Shown here: positions 33,545-45,399 of the stretch, piece by piece
Layout of the letters: each line of letters starts with the position of its first letter
Position numbering within the stretch: position 1 is the stretch's first letter
Source: Ctena decussata
Taxonomy: Eukaryota; Mollusca; Bivalvia; Lucinida; Lucinidae
Assembly (NCBI GenBank): GCA_963989385.1
Contig: OZ022501.1
Location: 100,152,502 to 100,216,501, forward strand
Direction of reading: 5' to 3'
Length of the DNA: 64,000 bases
The notes under the pieces: model-generated
Told to the model about the DNA's origin: nothing
The model's database searches: none
Seen by the model: only the letters and a program-made list of their open reading frames with translations
Position numbers and translations under genes: made by a program

Positions 33545-33806
33545 CTTTTTATTGTGTATAAATTGACAATTTTGTTTAAATTGGGATTTATACACAATGT
33601 TATTAATTGTAGCAGCTGGTTAAGTTTTACCCAGTACCACATACAGTATATACGGTATTCAGTACCAGTACCACATACAGTATATACGGTATTCAGTGTT
33701 CTGCAATATATGTAAATGTTACATGCAGTCAGTTTAAAAAGAGACTTGTTCCTGAAAGGATGCACTTTAAAAAATAGCTGTTTTTCTGTAGAATTATACA
33801 GCCTAA
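33545..33806 (+). repeat. Segmental direct repeat, copy B
   Basis: This partners copy A at 28866-29083, with an internal 28-bp tandem duplication. After cagcctaa the two flanks diverge completely. Confidence 0.75.
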
Positions 33807-34089
33807 CCCACCACCTCCCCAGCACCTCCTCAATAGGCTTGATATTTTCTATGCTAATTTCAGTGCTCACTGTTCAACATGTACTGGCTGCTTCTGATTC
33901 TGCAACTCCAGCATGCTTTTTTCGTCTTTATTGACACTTGTTACTGGTTTTCTGTTTAGTTAATTTACTTGTTATGCTATATGTTTTCAGGTTGTTCATT
34001 GATTTTAGATTGGGGTTGTTCACTGCTGACAAGGCCTGTCTAATGCCCACCGAATTGATACTGGATCAGTTTCAACATTCCATTCGATC

Positions 34090-35160
34090 AGAGTTCAATC
34101 CCTTTACAGTCTTTTTCTGGCTAGGATCACCTAGCCCAAGTTTTTTGCTCAGGGGTCAATCCCCTGACAGTCTTTTTCTGGCTGGGATCACCTAGCCTAA
34201 GTTTTTTGCTCAGGGGTCAATCCCCTTACAGTCTTTTTCTGGCTAGGATCACCTAGCCCAAGTTTTTTTTTGTTCAGGGGTCAATCCCCTTACAGTCTTT
34301 TTCTGGCTGGGATCACCAAGCCCAAGTTTTTTGTTCAGGGGTCAATCCCCTTGCATTCTTTTTCTGGCTAGGGTCACCTAGCCCACGTTTTTTGCTCAGG
34401 GGTCAGTCCCCTTACAGTCTTTTTTTGGCTAGGATCACCTAGCCCAAGTTTTTTGCGCAGGGGTCAATCCCCTGACAGTCTTTTTCTGGCTGGGATCACC
34501 TAATCTAAGTTTTTTGCTCAGGGGTCAATCCCCTTACAGTCTTTCTCTGGCTAGGATCACCTAGCCCAAGTTTTTTTTTGTTCAGGGGTCAATCCCCTTA
34601 CAGTCTTTTTCTGGCTGGGATCACCTAGCCCAAATTTTTTGTTCAGGGGTCAATCCCCTTGCATTCTTTTTCTGGCTAGGATCACCTAGCCCACGTTTTT
34701 TGCTCAGGGGTCAGTCCCCTTACAGTCTTTTTCTGGCTAGGATCACCTAGCCCAAGTTTTTTGCTCAGGGGTCAATCCCCTTACAGTCTTTTTTTGGCTA
34801 GGATCACCTAGCCCAAGTTTTTTGCTCAGGGGTGAATCCCCTTACAGTCTTTTTCTGGCTAGGATCACCTAGCCCAAGTTTTTTTTTTTTTTTTTGTTTT
34901 TTTTGTTTTTTTTGCTCAGGGGTCAATCCCCTTACAGTCTTTTTCTGGCTAGGATCACCTAGCCCAAGTTTTTTGCTCAGGGGTCAATCCCCTTACAGTC
35001 TTTTTCTGGCTGGGATCACCTAGCCCAAGTTTTTTGCTCAGGGGTCAATCCCCTTGCATTCTTTTTCTGGCTAGGATCACTTTGCCCAAGTTTTTTGCTC
35101 AGGGGTCAGTCTCCCTACAGTCTTTTTCTGGCTAGGATCACCTAGCCCAAGTTTTTTGCT
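34090..35160. repeat. 61-64-bp array with two inverted repeats per unit
   Basis: About 17 copies each contain GGCTAGGATCACCTAGCC and AGGGGTCAATCCCCT, both short palindromes, joined by acagtctttttctgg and aagttttttgctc. Length varies through T-runs; one copy has a long T/G tract near 34880-34912. The array sits between copies 1 and 2 of the ~240-bp block. Confidence 0.9.
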
Positions 35161-35655
35161 CCCTTCTGTCGCCCGCCAAACTCGGATACTGAGCTCAATA
35201 ATTCATATTTTTGGCTAGAATCTACCTAGCCCTTTTTTCCTCTCCATTCACATTCAGATCTAGGGGCTGTGATCATGCACCCCAGATCTTTCGTCTCTTC
35301 CTAGTTATGGGGCCGGGATCATCCACCCCAAACCATGCGCCATTCAGTATTCATGTACTTGAGACATTCTAGCTCTTCTGTCAAATGTGAGCAGCCCTTC
35401 TGTCGCCCGCCAAACTCGGATACTGAGCTCAATAATTCATATTTTTGGCTAGAATCTACCTAGCCCTTTTTCCCTCTCCATTCACATTCAGATCTAGGGG
35501 CTGTGATCATGCACCCCAGATCTTTCGTCTCTTCCTAGTTATGGGGCCGGGATCATCCACCCCAAACCATGCGCCATTCAGTATTCATGTACTTGAGACA
35601 TTCTAGCTCTTCTGTCAAATGTGAGCAGCCCCCGTTTGAGAGCCAAATATTTGAT
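35161..35655 (+). repeat. ~240-bp block, copies 2 and 3 in tandem
   Basis: Two head-to-tail copies are nearly identical to 33237-33495, the first lacking the final gagagccaaatatttg. They enclose the 61-bp array together with copy 1. Confidence 0.8.
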
Positions 35656-35833
35656 CATAGCTAAATACGTGTTCTAGTTACGTTTCATTTAGAATGTTAA
35701 ACTCAAACATGGCATCTTGATATATGCAGCGTTTACCGAAGTAAAACGTGGTCTAATCATACTAAAACGTAGCCGAAACGCATTATATACGTGCTAAAAC
35801 GTAACAAGAATAACCTATAGGTCCTCTAAGCAT

Positions 35834-38103
35834 CAGTCTCACTGTCATGTATGTAGGACTAGGTTTTTCTACGTATTCCAAACGTACCGAAACAGGAATA
35901 TGCGCATTAAAACGTAGTGAATACGTATTGTATACGGATATATTCAGCTACATACGTGGCCTAGCTACGACTGAATTGAAAATTCAACTTCAACGCAGCA
36001 TTTCCAAATACTTACTGTATGAATAGTAAAACGTACTGAAGCGTAGTCTTAAAATAGTTGAACGTAGATGAAACGTGGTAAATACGTAGCCATACGTGAA
36101 GATCCTCTACGTACTTCTACGCATTATATACGCTTTCCCACGTCTTAGTACGTTCTGCGACGTTTTATTCTGCGTTTTATTTAAAGCCTGTTTCACATCA
36201 GCCTTACGGCAGCCGTACGGCCCTCTGCGATCACATTTCTGGGAAAAATCGCTGGGTTTCGTGCGGCAGCCGCAAGATCGTCGTACGAATTTTAGACGTC
36301 GCAAGGTCGTCGCAACGTCGCAAACTGAATTCTCAACATGCACATTATTTCTGCGATTTTTTGGCAATCTGTGGACGCCGCAAGGCTGTCGCACGACAGT
36401 CTTGAGACAACCGCACGACTGACTCACGATTTTGCAGGATTTCGCATGTTTGCAGGCGGGGCTGCTGTCAATCATTTCTTGCGTTTGTCTTGCGACGGTC
36501 GCGAGACTGCCGCACAAGCATCTTACGACAGTCGTGCGTCATGACAGAATGCTATCGCAAGAATGTTGCGAATCGTAAGACAATAGCGCAAGTCGCACGG
36601 CAGTTGCATGACAGCCGCACGGCAGGCGCACGACAGTCCTACGATTGTTGCGTCACTTGCGTTTCCCTTAAAAGTAGATCGGTACTCATAGTCTAGACTC
36701 CAGAGAAGAAGCATGCCCCCAGCGAAACAGATCCAGGGTTTGGCCCACCAACGCCTCGCTCGTCCTCTTCTATCTTGCCGTGCTCAGGATGGCGCTGTGA
36801 CGCTTTTCTTCATCACGGAGCCTTCTTCTTAGAAGGACAATACGTTGCTGTGGGATAGCCATCAGGATCCAATGTGGTGTCGACAATCGATGGTGAAACT
36901 ATTAGGGTTGCGGGTGCTGCTCTTGCATTTTATTCGTCACTCGAGGCGAATTCGTACGATGAACGTACGGTCATCGTAAGACATTCGTGAGACAGCCTTG
37001 CGAATTCTTGTTCGTCGTACGGTGCCCGCAAGATTTTTGACAAATTCTTACGACCGTCTCACGGCAGTCTTGCGGCAGTCTTACGGCAGCTGCACGGCCA
37101 TCTTGCGGCAGCCGTACGAAATGTTGTTTATTTTTTCCTACTTTCAAGCTGCAAAATCGTGCGACCCGTGAGACAGACGTACGAACGTCGTACGGCTGTC
37201 TTGCGATCTCTGAGACCACGGTGGACCCGCCCAGATACTCTGCGAATTTGTCTGCGATCTGTCTACGGCACCCATGACCTCCAAAATCGTACGAACAAAA
37301 AATCGCACGGCTGATGTGAAACAGGCTTAAGGAATGAATTTCATTTTTCTGGTGTTTATCGAAGTGTAAACTACATTGGGTCGCGCGCAAAGTAAGTGAA
37401 CTCCGAATGGGTTCATGTAAACTTCATGTAATGGGTTCATGTAAACTTTGCTAGCGACTCAATGTAGTTTATAACCCAGAAAAATTAAGTTCATTAAATT
37501 CATTACTTATATTTACAGTCTTTTCTGTCTATTAATTGCGTTAGGGCTACTGCAGTTGACGCAGAAAAACATTTACACATACGCATTTTTAGACAAACAG
37601 CGGAACAAAGTCAACGACGTCATAACGTCGCCTACGTCCAATCAGATTGGAGATATCATGGTTCATTTTTACGTCACTTAACCTCATGTAACGTCGCGTG
37701 AACCGATATAATTAATGAAGGATAAACTACATTACGTTCTGATGGTTTACCATAGGGCTTTTCAATAAATGCACTGAAAACGTAAATATTACGATTTGGT
37801 ATGTTTCGCGATACCTACTCAAACGTCACGTTTACTAGGTAACTATCCCGGACAGTACTAGTAGTCCGTAGTAAAACTTTCGGAATCGTAGTAGGTAGGT
37901 AAACTGTTCTCATCCCTTCTGAAAGCGTGGCACAAAGCCGTTTGATAACCGGGTTATACGAAGTAAATCGTAGTTAAACGTACCGGAAACGTACTAGAAA
38001 CGTAGTAACACCTAAATACCTACAAAACGAAGTCATATTTTTTGCCAAACGTAGGGCGGGAAACGTAGTACAACCTAGGCCTCAAAATGTGACAGTGAGA
38101 CTG
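35834..38103. mobile_element. ACGTA-word-rich element with CAGTCTCACTGTCA termini
   Basis: The inverted ends are CAGTCTCACTGTCA (35834-35847) and TGACAGTGAGACTG (38090-38103). The interior away from nested insertions is dominated by acgta, aaacgta and cgtag words at 35840-36180 and 37940-38070. A related end-like fragment (ttactgtcacgtattgaagg) lies near 28787. It has no coding frame. Another element sits inside it. Confidence 0.6.
36182..37330. mobile_element. TCGCACGACAG-word-rich element with 19-bp perfect TIRs and TAA duplication
   Basis: AGCCTGTTTCACATCAGCC begins at 36185 and its exact reverse complement ends at 37327. TAA flanks both sides, which fits a 3-bp target duplication of the PIF/Harbinger type. 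The whole interior is made of degenerate words such as gtcgcacg, cagtcgtacg, ttgcggcag and tacggcagc on both strands, like the sequence next to the TIR (ttacggcagccgtacgg). It encodes no transposase; the frames across it are composition artefacts. Confidence 0.8.
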
Positions 38104-38599
38104 GGCCCTTATATTCAGGACGGGATGGTCGCCAGAAAATTTTTAACATGCTCGACGTTCTGGAGCACCGTTCCCATTCGAACCCGTCCGATGTTCGTAA
38201 ACAGTCCTTTAGATGTTGCTGCTACGTCTACTCCGTTCGGACAGTTTGGTCCCGTTTAGCATCATTTTACAGAAAGTAGTGTGAACGAGTTTGGTGTGAT
38301 GGGGGTACAAGACATAGCATGTCGTATTTATATATGTAGTTGCGATTCAACCGATTCTGGAAAGGATTACCTTGTTCATAGTCTGTCACTTAGGCCATTT
38401 AAAGCTTGAATGACTGACTGACCTGGGATATATCGTCTATCACACCAATATGGAAGCGTGAACCTTTGTTTCGAAAAGCTCTGGTGGATTAAAGCTCGAC
38501 CCCAGCAATGATAATCCAGCGCGTAAACACTAGACTGCTGCCATTTCTTATTATCAGGATCTGATTATTACAATATACTTTTCAAACTTCGCAGGACAT

Positions 38600-38762
38600 T
38601 TTAAAGGGCCAAGGCACTAACTGACACTGTATTAATCTATATATATTTCTATATTCACCTGTTTGTCTACTTACTGTCGTTTCCATCTAGACATTAACGT
38701 CCCGACATGACAATATAGTTGTTTACCGTGGACGTTAAGCATCAAGTCAATCAATCCATCTA
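38600..38762 (+). repeat. SINE 3' tail fragment
   Basis: The stretch ttgtttaccgtggacgttaa followed by tcaagtcaatcaatc resembles the tail of the SINE at 2517-2800 (tgtttatcgtggacataaagc). The head is not recognisable. Confidence 0.45.
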
Positions 38763-38924
38763 TACATTAGAGGAAGCGAAGATGGGAAAATAGATGGGAA
38801 ATTTCGGATCAGTTTTAAGCTGACCTGATACTTAACAGATACATGACCGATGAACCGTCCTGCTCGGTTCGGTTGGAAATTAAACTCTGAGTTCAGTCGG
38901 CTTTGGTCGCATATTTTTCATGTT

Positions 38925-39170
38925 TATACCCCGCCACATGTTAGGTTTTCACGTTGGCCGTCCGTATATTTGTCCGTTCGTCCGTCGTATGTCCGTCTGT
39001 CCGCCCACTCTTCGTTTCTGCTTGATAACTTACGTATTTATCACAGATTTTTTTCAAATTTCGCATATGCATTTTTACTGAGACTGACTCGCTTGAGATT
39101 GTTAATGGGCAAAGTTTGATAATTTCTGACAGACTTATGGTGTACACATTTCTATACCCCGAAAAAATGA
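38925..39170 (+). repeat. Fragment of a CCGTCCGT-bearing element
   Basis: A degenerate ccgtccgt tract follows a taccccgccacatg word, then unique AT-rich sequence. This matches 8736-8970 in the opposite orientation. Confidence 0.4.
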
Positions 39171-39389
39171 CTACATTAACCCTAACCCATTCAAAGTTTA
39201 TGAAGGCAGAATACAGATTTGAAAAAAATCCCAACAGTCCAAAGATTTTCTGTCCAGCGACTTCATATTTGTTCGAAGCTTCGAAGCATAGTAATATGCA
39301 TGAAAATACCGGACATTCATTTCCACTGACGTATTCCACACAGACATAGATAGGGAGGATGTATTTGTATATGAATAGTCGCGAGCACC

Positions 39390-39620
39390 AGATCATACCT
39401 CTGTTTTAGGGTCCATGTCTGTGTGGCTAAACTATCTCGGAATAGTCAATGTTTATATGACTTACGAGTTCGGAAGCCGGTGCTAGGGGGCGTGGCTGGT
39501 GTGGCACATTTCATTACTAGTCATGAACAGACTCAATTAAACCGAGTCTGCTATTTTCTCTTCTTTGGTATGTTCCTTGCTTCCAAAGGCTCTTACTTTT
39601 CAGAACATATTTAACCATTT
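39390..39620. repeat. Dispersed repeat, copies also near 50370-50690 and 58784
   Basis: The block cattactagtcatgaacaga to ccaaaggctcttac recurs with changes at 50572-50665. Its first ~56 bp recur inverted at 58784-58840 inside the donor-site array. Confidence 0.5.
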
Positions 39621-40282
39621 TAACTTCAAACATTACTGTATTAATCAGGTCCATGCAATTGCTAGTGCTTATGAGATAAGAATCGGCCATTTTTCTTTCT
39701 CTCTTTTCGTTTTAGTGTTGTTACAAGGGGTGGTAAATATACGTGGACTAGTGCTGTGGCGGTAAGGGTAATGCAGTTATAGTATTTTTTCTCATACCGC
39801 AGAAAAGTTCGATCTTTTAACTATGTATTGTGAAATTCGAAGAAATTTCAAGGAAAAATAAGTGTTTTCTTCCATTTTATATTAGGTAGGTATAGCTACA
39901 GCGGAGCACAACATTAATGACGTTCGACGTTTTGTCCCGTTTTAACGTTTTTGGGGTTCTTTTGTTTCTCTGTTTTCAAAAACTAACGTCCTTTTTGCAG
40001 ATTTTTTTTATTTTAACCAAGTTAGACAATCTGCTCGCACTATGATTGTTTTGAAGAATTTCGTAGCATACTGTTCTCATTTTTATTGGTTCATTAATCC
40101 AAGGCGAACGTTTGCTTTTAGTATCGTTTCCACGTACAAGACTTTTGCGGTGTATGTCTAAATGCAGGTCTACAACCCTCAAAAGCATCAGGCAAAACTT
40201 ACATACCATATAATAATATTAAATTTGCACTTTGATTCTGCCCTCATTTTTCTTACATTTATATCACAATCTGGAACTTGCA

Positions 40283-41640
40283 TTAAGTACCGTTCCATGT
40301 AAGGATCAGGCAGATGGTGGAAAGTGACATCTCTCAGATATCGCTGAAACTTATCGTATAGTTGAGTATTGATGAAAAAATAACCCATGCAAAATATTTC
40401 CAGTTTCTTTCAAACCGTTGCCATGGAAACCAGTTTAACACATTTTGAGCGAAAATCACACAATTTTATAAAATAATTAGTGTTTTTGGCACAATTTTAA
40501 GACAATGTCTACTCAGATATATTTCATGTACAAACATACAGTTTATACACACATAAATATTTGAGGTATCCCTCAATTATTCAAATTGAAACTTATACTT
40601 TTTCACAGCGTGGTTTGGTGTTATCACTGAAAGAAACATGGTAGGGTCAGCGTTTTTTGCCAAATCCTCAAAAATGAGATTTTTTAGCATTTTTGAATGC
40701 ATTTATCTTCTGTCAGCAACACTATATAGCAAAGCGGCTGCTACCTGAGTAAAGTCAGTTGTCACCACAAACAAAATGTAGATTCAGATGTCTGTGTTTT
40801 GTGGGTATCTTTTAAAATAATTGGCTTTGAATTTCACCACTTTTACAAAAGTGAAAAACTTTCTTATTTCACAAACCTTGTAGAATGCACTGGTAGCTTG
40901 CATATACAGTGTGTAAAAGTGCATATAAACATTCATAAAATACATATGAAAGAACCAGGAAATCTGGTTACCTTCAGAAATGAATGTAATGCATATTCTA
41001 AGGGGTCTAAGTACCCCACCCACTTATAAAGCACTGTAAAATCAATGTGAAACTTAGATGGTTAGTCAAAACTAGCTTGGCTAAGATATTGCTGGTAAAA
41101 TGTGTAAGAACTTATTTTAATTAAAAATGTAACTGAAACAAAGTATGTATAGTGTCTTTTAAAACCGTTGCCATGGTAACTGAGATAAAAAAAATGAACA
41201 AAAAACATGTTATTCTTTGGTAAAAATCTACTTTTTGGCATATTTTCAGGCCAGTGTCTACTTATACAAAATATATGACTTACTCTAAAGATTGTTTATA
41301 CCTTAACCTTATAAATGTACATATGAAATCAATTTTATCACAATCTAGATATAAAATTAGATGTCTGTGTATCTGAGTAATGTTTAATGAATCAATGGCC
41401 GTGATATTTATTAAATTCAAAAAGTTTGAAAACATGAAAATGTCTCAAAATTTAAGAACTGGACAAGTATAGTGCATGTTAATGTTTAACAATTGCATTT
41501 AAATAGTCATAAATAATTCCAGTAGAACTATGACTGCTGATAGCCCTCAGAAAGGAATGAATATTCTTTGGGGTCTAACTATCCCACCCGCTGTAAGTAC
41601 TACACCAATGAATGTGATCCTCAGTCAGTCAGTGTAACTC
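40283..41640. repeat. Left arm of a large inverted repeat
   Basis: The arm contains sub-repeats that each hold an X-box-like palindrome (GTTGCCATGGAAAC at 40417, GTTGCCATGGTAAC at 41167) and end near ggggtctaagtaccccaccc (41007) or ggggtctaactatcccaccc (41570). Mirror-image copies are at 45400-46718. Near the outer end both arms encode a similar peptide word (RDVTFH), read on the minus strand here and the + strand on the right. Confidence 0.7.
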
Positions 41641-41779
41641 AACATGTTTCAGATATGGCTTATATTTCATGTCTGTCTGCCACTTGACAAACCATTTGCA
41701 AAGTGTAACTGGTTATTGAACATAGAATAACTTTTTATATGAGCTTTCATGACCAGTAAGGATTACTTCACTCATTTTG

Positions 41780-41957
41780 AGCGGAGTCTGTTGTTAGGTG
41801 GTGAGGAAACGGGAGATCCCGAGAAAAGCCACCTGACTACTCGCAAGCAGAACTTGACTTGTCTCGTATATGACCAGAGTTTGGCTCGATTCCGCAGCGG
41901 GGAGATTACAAGCGATTTAAAGTGCTAAAGCGGCCTTAACCACACACACAGGATGGG
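41780..41957 (-). repeat. tRNA-headed SINE with the TTTCTC/GTTTCCTC central domain
   Basis: On the minus strand the head (GTGTGTGTGGTTAAGGCCGC, and a weak B box) is followed by GGTGGCTTTTCTCGGG and CTCCCGTTTCCTCACC, the same domain as in the SINE at 28236-28440. Confidence 0.5.
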
Positions 41958-42285
41958 CCCCAAGGTAGATTGAAAAATGAAATAAATTGTAACTTCTTCA
42001 CATTAAGCAATAGTCTTGTCCAGACTTCTTCACCATTTAAAGCAATGGTCTAGTCCAGAACAATCATACCCAGAAGAATTACTTATACTCTGTAAATATC
42101 TGATGCATCAAGATAATACATGTATTCAAATTCTAACCTGTGCCAATCCTTGTGTTTGATTCGTGCAATACTGTATCAAACATGGTTGGTTCGATATTTT
42201 TGTCAAATATTCTTTAAAATGATTTTTAGCGTTTTTACTGCATTTTTACATCTGTCCGGCAATACAATAGCAAGAGTGTAACTTT

Positions 42286-43898
42286 CCCTTGCGAAAAAAA
42301 CCCAGCTTTTCTACAGCTTTAGCGCAGTTTTGAAAGCTGTGCAGAAGTTTCGCAAAAGCCGGTGGTATTGGCACCTGCGTATTTAAACTGTAGAAAAGCT
42401 AGCTTGTCCGCAGAGCTGCAGAAAAACCGGCTTTAATGCAGCTTTATACAAACCTGCAGAAAAGCCGGCTTTAATGCAGCTTTAGCGAACCTCTAACGCA
42501 GCTTTGACGCAGAGTCACATAAAAGCTGTGTCAAACTCAAAAGCTGCATTTAAGCTACGGAAACACAGCTTTTCCGCAGGTGCCAATACCGCCGGCTTTT
42601 CCGCAGCTTTAACGAAGCTTTTCTACAGCTCTGATTCAGACCTGCGTTAAAGCTGCGTTTCTGTAGCTGAAATGCAGCTTAATGTCAAAGCTGCGTTATA
42701 GCTGCGTCAAAGCTGCATTTCTGCAGCTTCAACGCTGCTTTAGGTCAAAGCTGCATCAAAGATGCGTTTCTACTGCTTGAAAAGCAGACCTGCGTAAAAG
42801 CTGCATATCTGTCAGAAACCTGTGTCTTTAAAAGTTCTGGTTGAGGACAGAAAAACAGAAAGGTAAAAAATAAAAACAAGTAGAATTTAATATGATAGAA
42901 CAGTGCTATACAAAAACCTTTCAAAAGTAACAACAGTGATATGGTAATATCAGACAGCTGACTAGAAATCATGCAGTGACAAAAATACAAACTGAGCATA
43001 AAACTATTAAATTTCAGTGCTTATCCCATTCCCTTGATTTTTACTCACAGATGATGATGAATTTAGGGAGAAAAACAATCAAAAGGACTTCAAATTCAAG
43101 TCTTTCCCGTTTTGTGTGCGTGTTTGTGTGTGTGTTTGGGGGCTGCATGCATGCATGCCTGTCTGTCTGTCTGCTTGTATGTCAGTTTATCTGTCTGTCT
43201 GTGGTCTTAAATAATGCAAAATTTATAAGATAAGAACAAAATGAAATTCTAGAAAAATTAAATCTTACCAGAATCCAAATCCAGTGAAAATGAACAAGTT
43301 ACAAACATTATCTCCCTATGTTTAGCTTTAAAGTCACTGTTTTCTCTTTACTTGACTCTCTACAAATGATATCTTAAAAGTTTTTTTGGAAAGCTTTTTA
43401 TGCCACATGGCCCCCACAGGAAAAATTGCCATAGCCACAAGGTAAAATTGCTTAATAGCACATAATACCAGATTAATGTTGATGAATTTACGCGGCTCTG
43501 CAGAGCTGCGCAAAAGCTGCATTTCTTTATTTTTTTTAATTTTTGTGGATGACATGATCAGGTCTGTGGCTAGTTGAATTATTACCCGTATTTTCTGCAG
43601 CTCCAAAAGCTGCGTATTTAACTTAAATAATTCATGTTTTAAAAGAATAGAATATATCCAGCTTTTCTACAGCTAATAGTTAAAAAGTCGCAGCGTTTTG
43701 ACAAAAAACGAAGCTTTTACGCGCCTCACACAAAAAAGTACAGCTTTTCTACAGCTCTCTTGAAAAATCTTCAGCTTTTCAGCAGGTTTTCAAAAAAACG
43801 CGGCTTTTCTACAGCTTTTTGAGATATACGCAGAAAAACTGAAAAAAAGCAGGCTTTTACGAAGCTTAATGCACAGCTGCGTTTTATTTTTGCAAGGG
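42286..43898. mobile_element. AAAGCTGC-word-rich element with CCCTTGC termini
   Basis: The left end CCCTTGCGAAAAAAA and the right end TTTTTGCAAGGG form an inverted pair. At 42295-42815 and 43495-43890 the sequence is almost entirely degenerate copies of gcagcttt, aaagctgc, ttctacagc and gcagaaaagc on both strands. The middle (about 42820-43490) lacks these words and contains GT, TGCA and CTGT simple repeats, so it may be a later insertion. There is no coding frame of its own. Confidence 0.7.
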
Positions 43899-44287
43899 TT
43901 CCGCAAAAGGTCAGTCATCAGAAATATTGATTATTCAGATTTCTGTGATTCTGAGAAAACACACACACAAAAAGTTTAGTTTCATTTGGCTAAACGGTTT
44001 AAGCTTTTGACAAAGTCAAATATGGCCATTTTTGGCTATCAAGGTCAATAACTCTGCGTTGGCGGAATGTAAGTTGTTGTAGACTTAATGCATGTTCTGT
44101 TCATCTGAAAGAATGGTGACAATCAAATCAAAGATGAATGAGATATCCTTTGAGACATTTCCCTAACTATAAAAAAGTCAGTATTTTTATGAAATGAATG
44201 CCTTTAAGCCGCTATCATAACATTCCTCATCTTCAGTTAACAACAAGACTGGAAAGGAACAAAAACAATTAAGCCACCAGCTCTGCA

Positions 44288-44345
44288 CCCCCCCCCCCCC
44301 AAAAAAAAAAAAAAACAAAAAAAAAAAAAAAAAAAACAAAAAAAA
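44288..44345. repeat. C-run then A-rich simple sequence
   Basis: This is a homopolymeric low-complexity tract. The phenylalanine-rich frames across it are artefacts. Confidence 0.85.
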
Positions 44346-44439
44346 CAACAAGGTGTCAGCTCTTTCCCTGCAGGTTGCCATAATGTAAATAGCCAAAGAC
44401 TACAAAAAAAAAAAAAACGGTTGAACAATGAAAATTAGA

Positions 44440-44645
44440 AACCAAACCAACCCAGAAGCACCACCAAAGTTAAATTACATTGTTTGTGTTAAGGACTTCT
44501 ATCTTAAAGCTTATCAGGCTACGCTCCATACACAAATACAAACCAAATCACCCCAGAAGCACCACCAAAATTAATTACATTGTTTGTGTTAAGGACTTCT
44601 ATCTTAAAGCTTATCAGGCTATACTCCATACACAAATACATATTT
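44440..44645 (+). repeat. ~104-bp tandem duplication, two copies
   Basis: Two copies of accaaatcaccccagaagca-type sequence ending ctccatacacaaatac are nearly identical. Confidence 0.8.
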
Positions 44646-45399
44646 GCACTCATGGTCAAACTAACTACAAAATGAAAAATCTGGTCTGGATGGATCTGTC
44701 TGAGATTTTATGGTGTCTTGTTTACTTGCAAGTTTGATGAAGATCAGGTTAAATCAGCCGGACAACAATGAAGACTTTAACTGTTGTACACCAAGTTTCG
44801 AGGTTATTTGCTTGTTGGTTCCAAAGAAGGTTCATAGGTGAGCTTATAACATAGACAGTCATCCGTTGTAGATCCGTCCGACTATTATCAACATATCCAA
44901 ACGATATCTTCTCTGAAGCCATGAAGCTGTTCCTTGTCATACTTTACATATTAATTTTACATATAACATGTATAGGAAGTGGTGGTATGGTTGTGCAGGT
45001 AACCTCGAACCAATTACATAGTCTTACCATATACAATGTTTCAGCTCCATCGGATTAAACTGTAAAAGGAGTTATCCAGAAACGAAAAGGCGAGGGCGAA
45101 CTGACGCCAGCGCCGTAGCATAATACGTCCCGTTTTCGCAAACGGCACAAACATGTTTATTTAGTGGTCCTCTACAAAATATACCGTTTACGTTGTAGCC
45201 ACTTAATTTGGCCAGAGAGAAAATTTCCCACAAGAAGATGTTTTATGAATGGTTATGGCCGGACAACAAGCAAAATGCTTAACCAAAATTCGCCCATGCG
45301 TAAAAAATGTTCGGGCGTGTTAAACAAAAGTAAATGTCATATTTACATAAAATGGTAAAGAAGTGACTCATAATTAATGATAGTACTTTGTATGTTAAT

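Noticed and set aside
28866..33806. A complete LTR retrotransposon
   Set aside because: The direct repeats do not end in CA, no primer site or polypurine tract was recognised, and no retroelement proteins are encoded.
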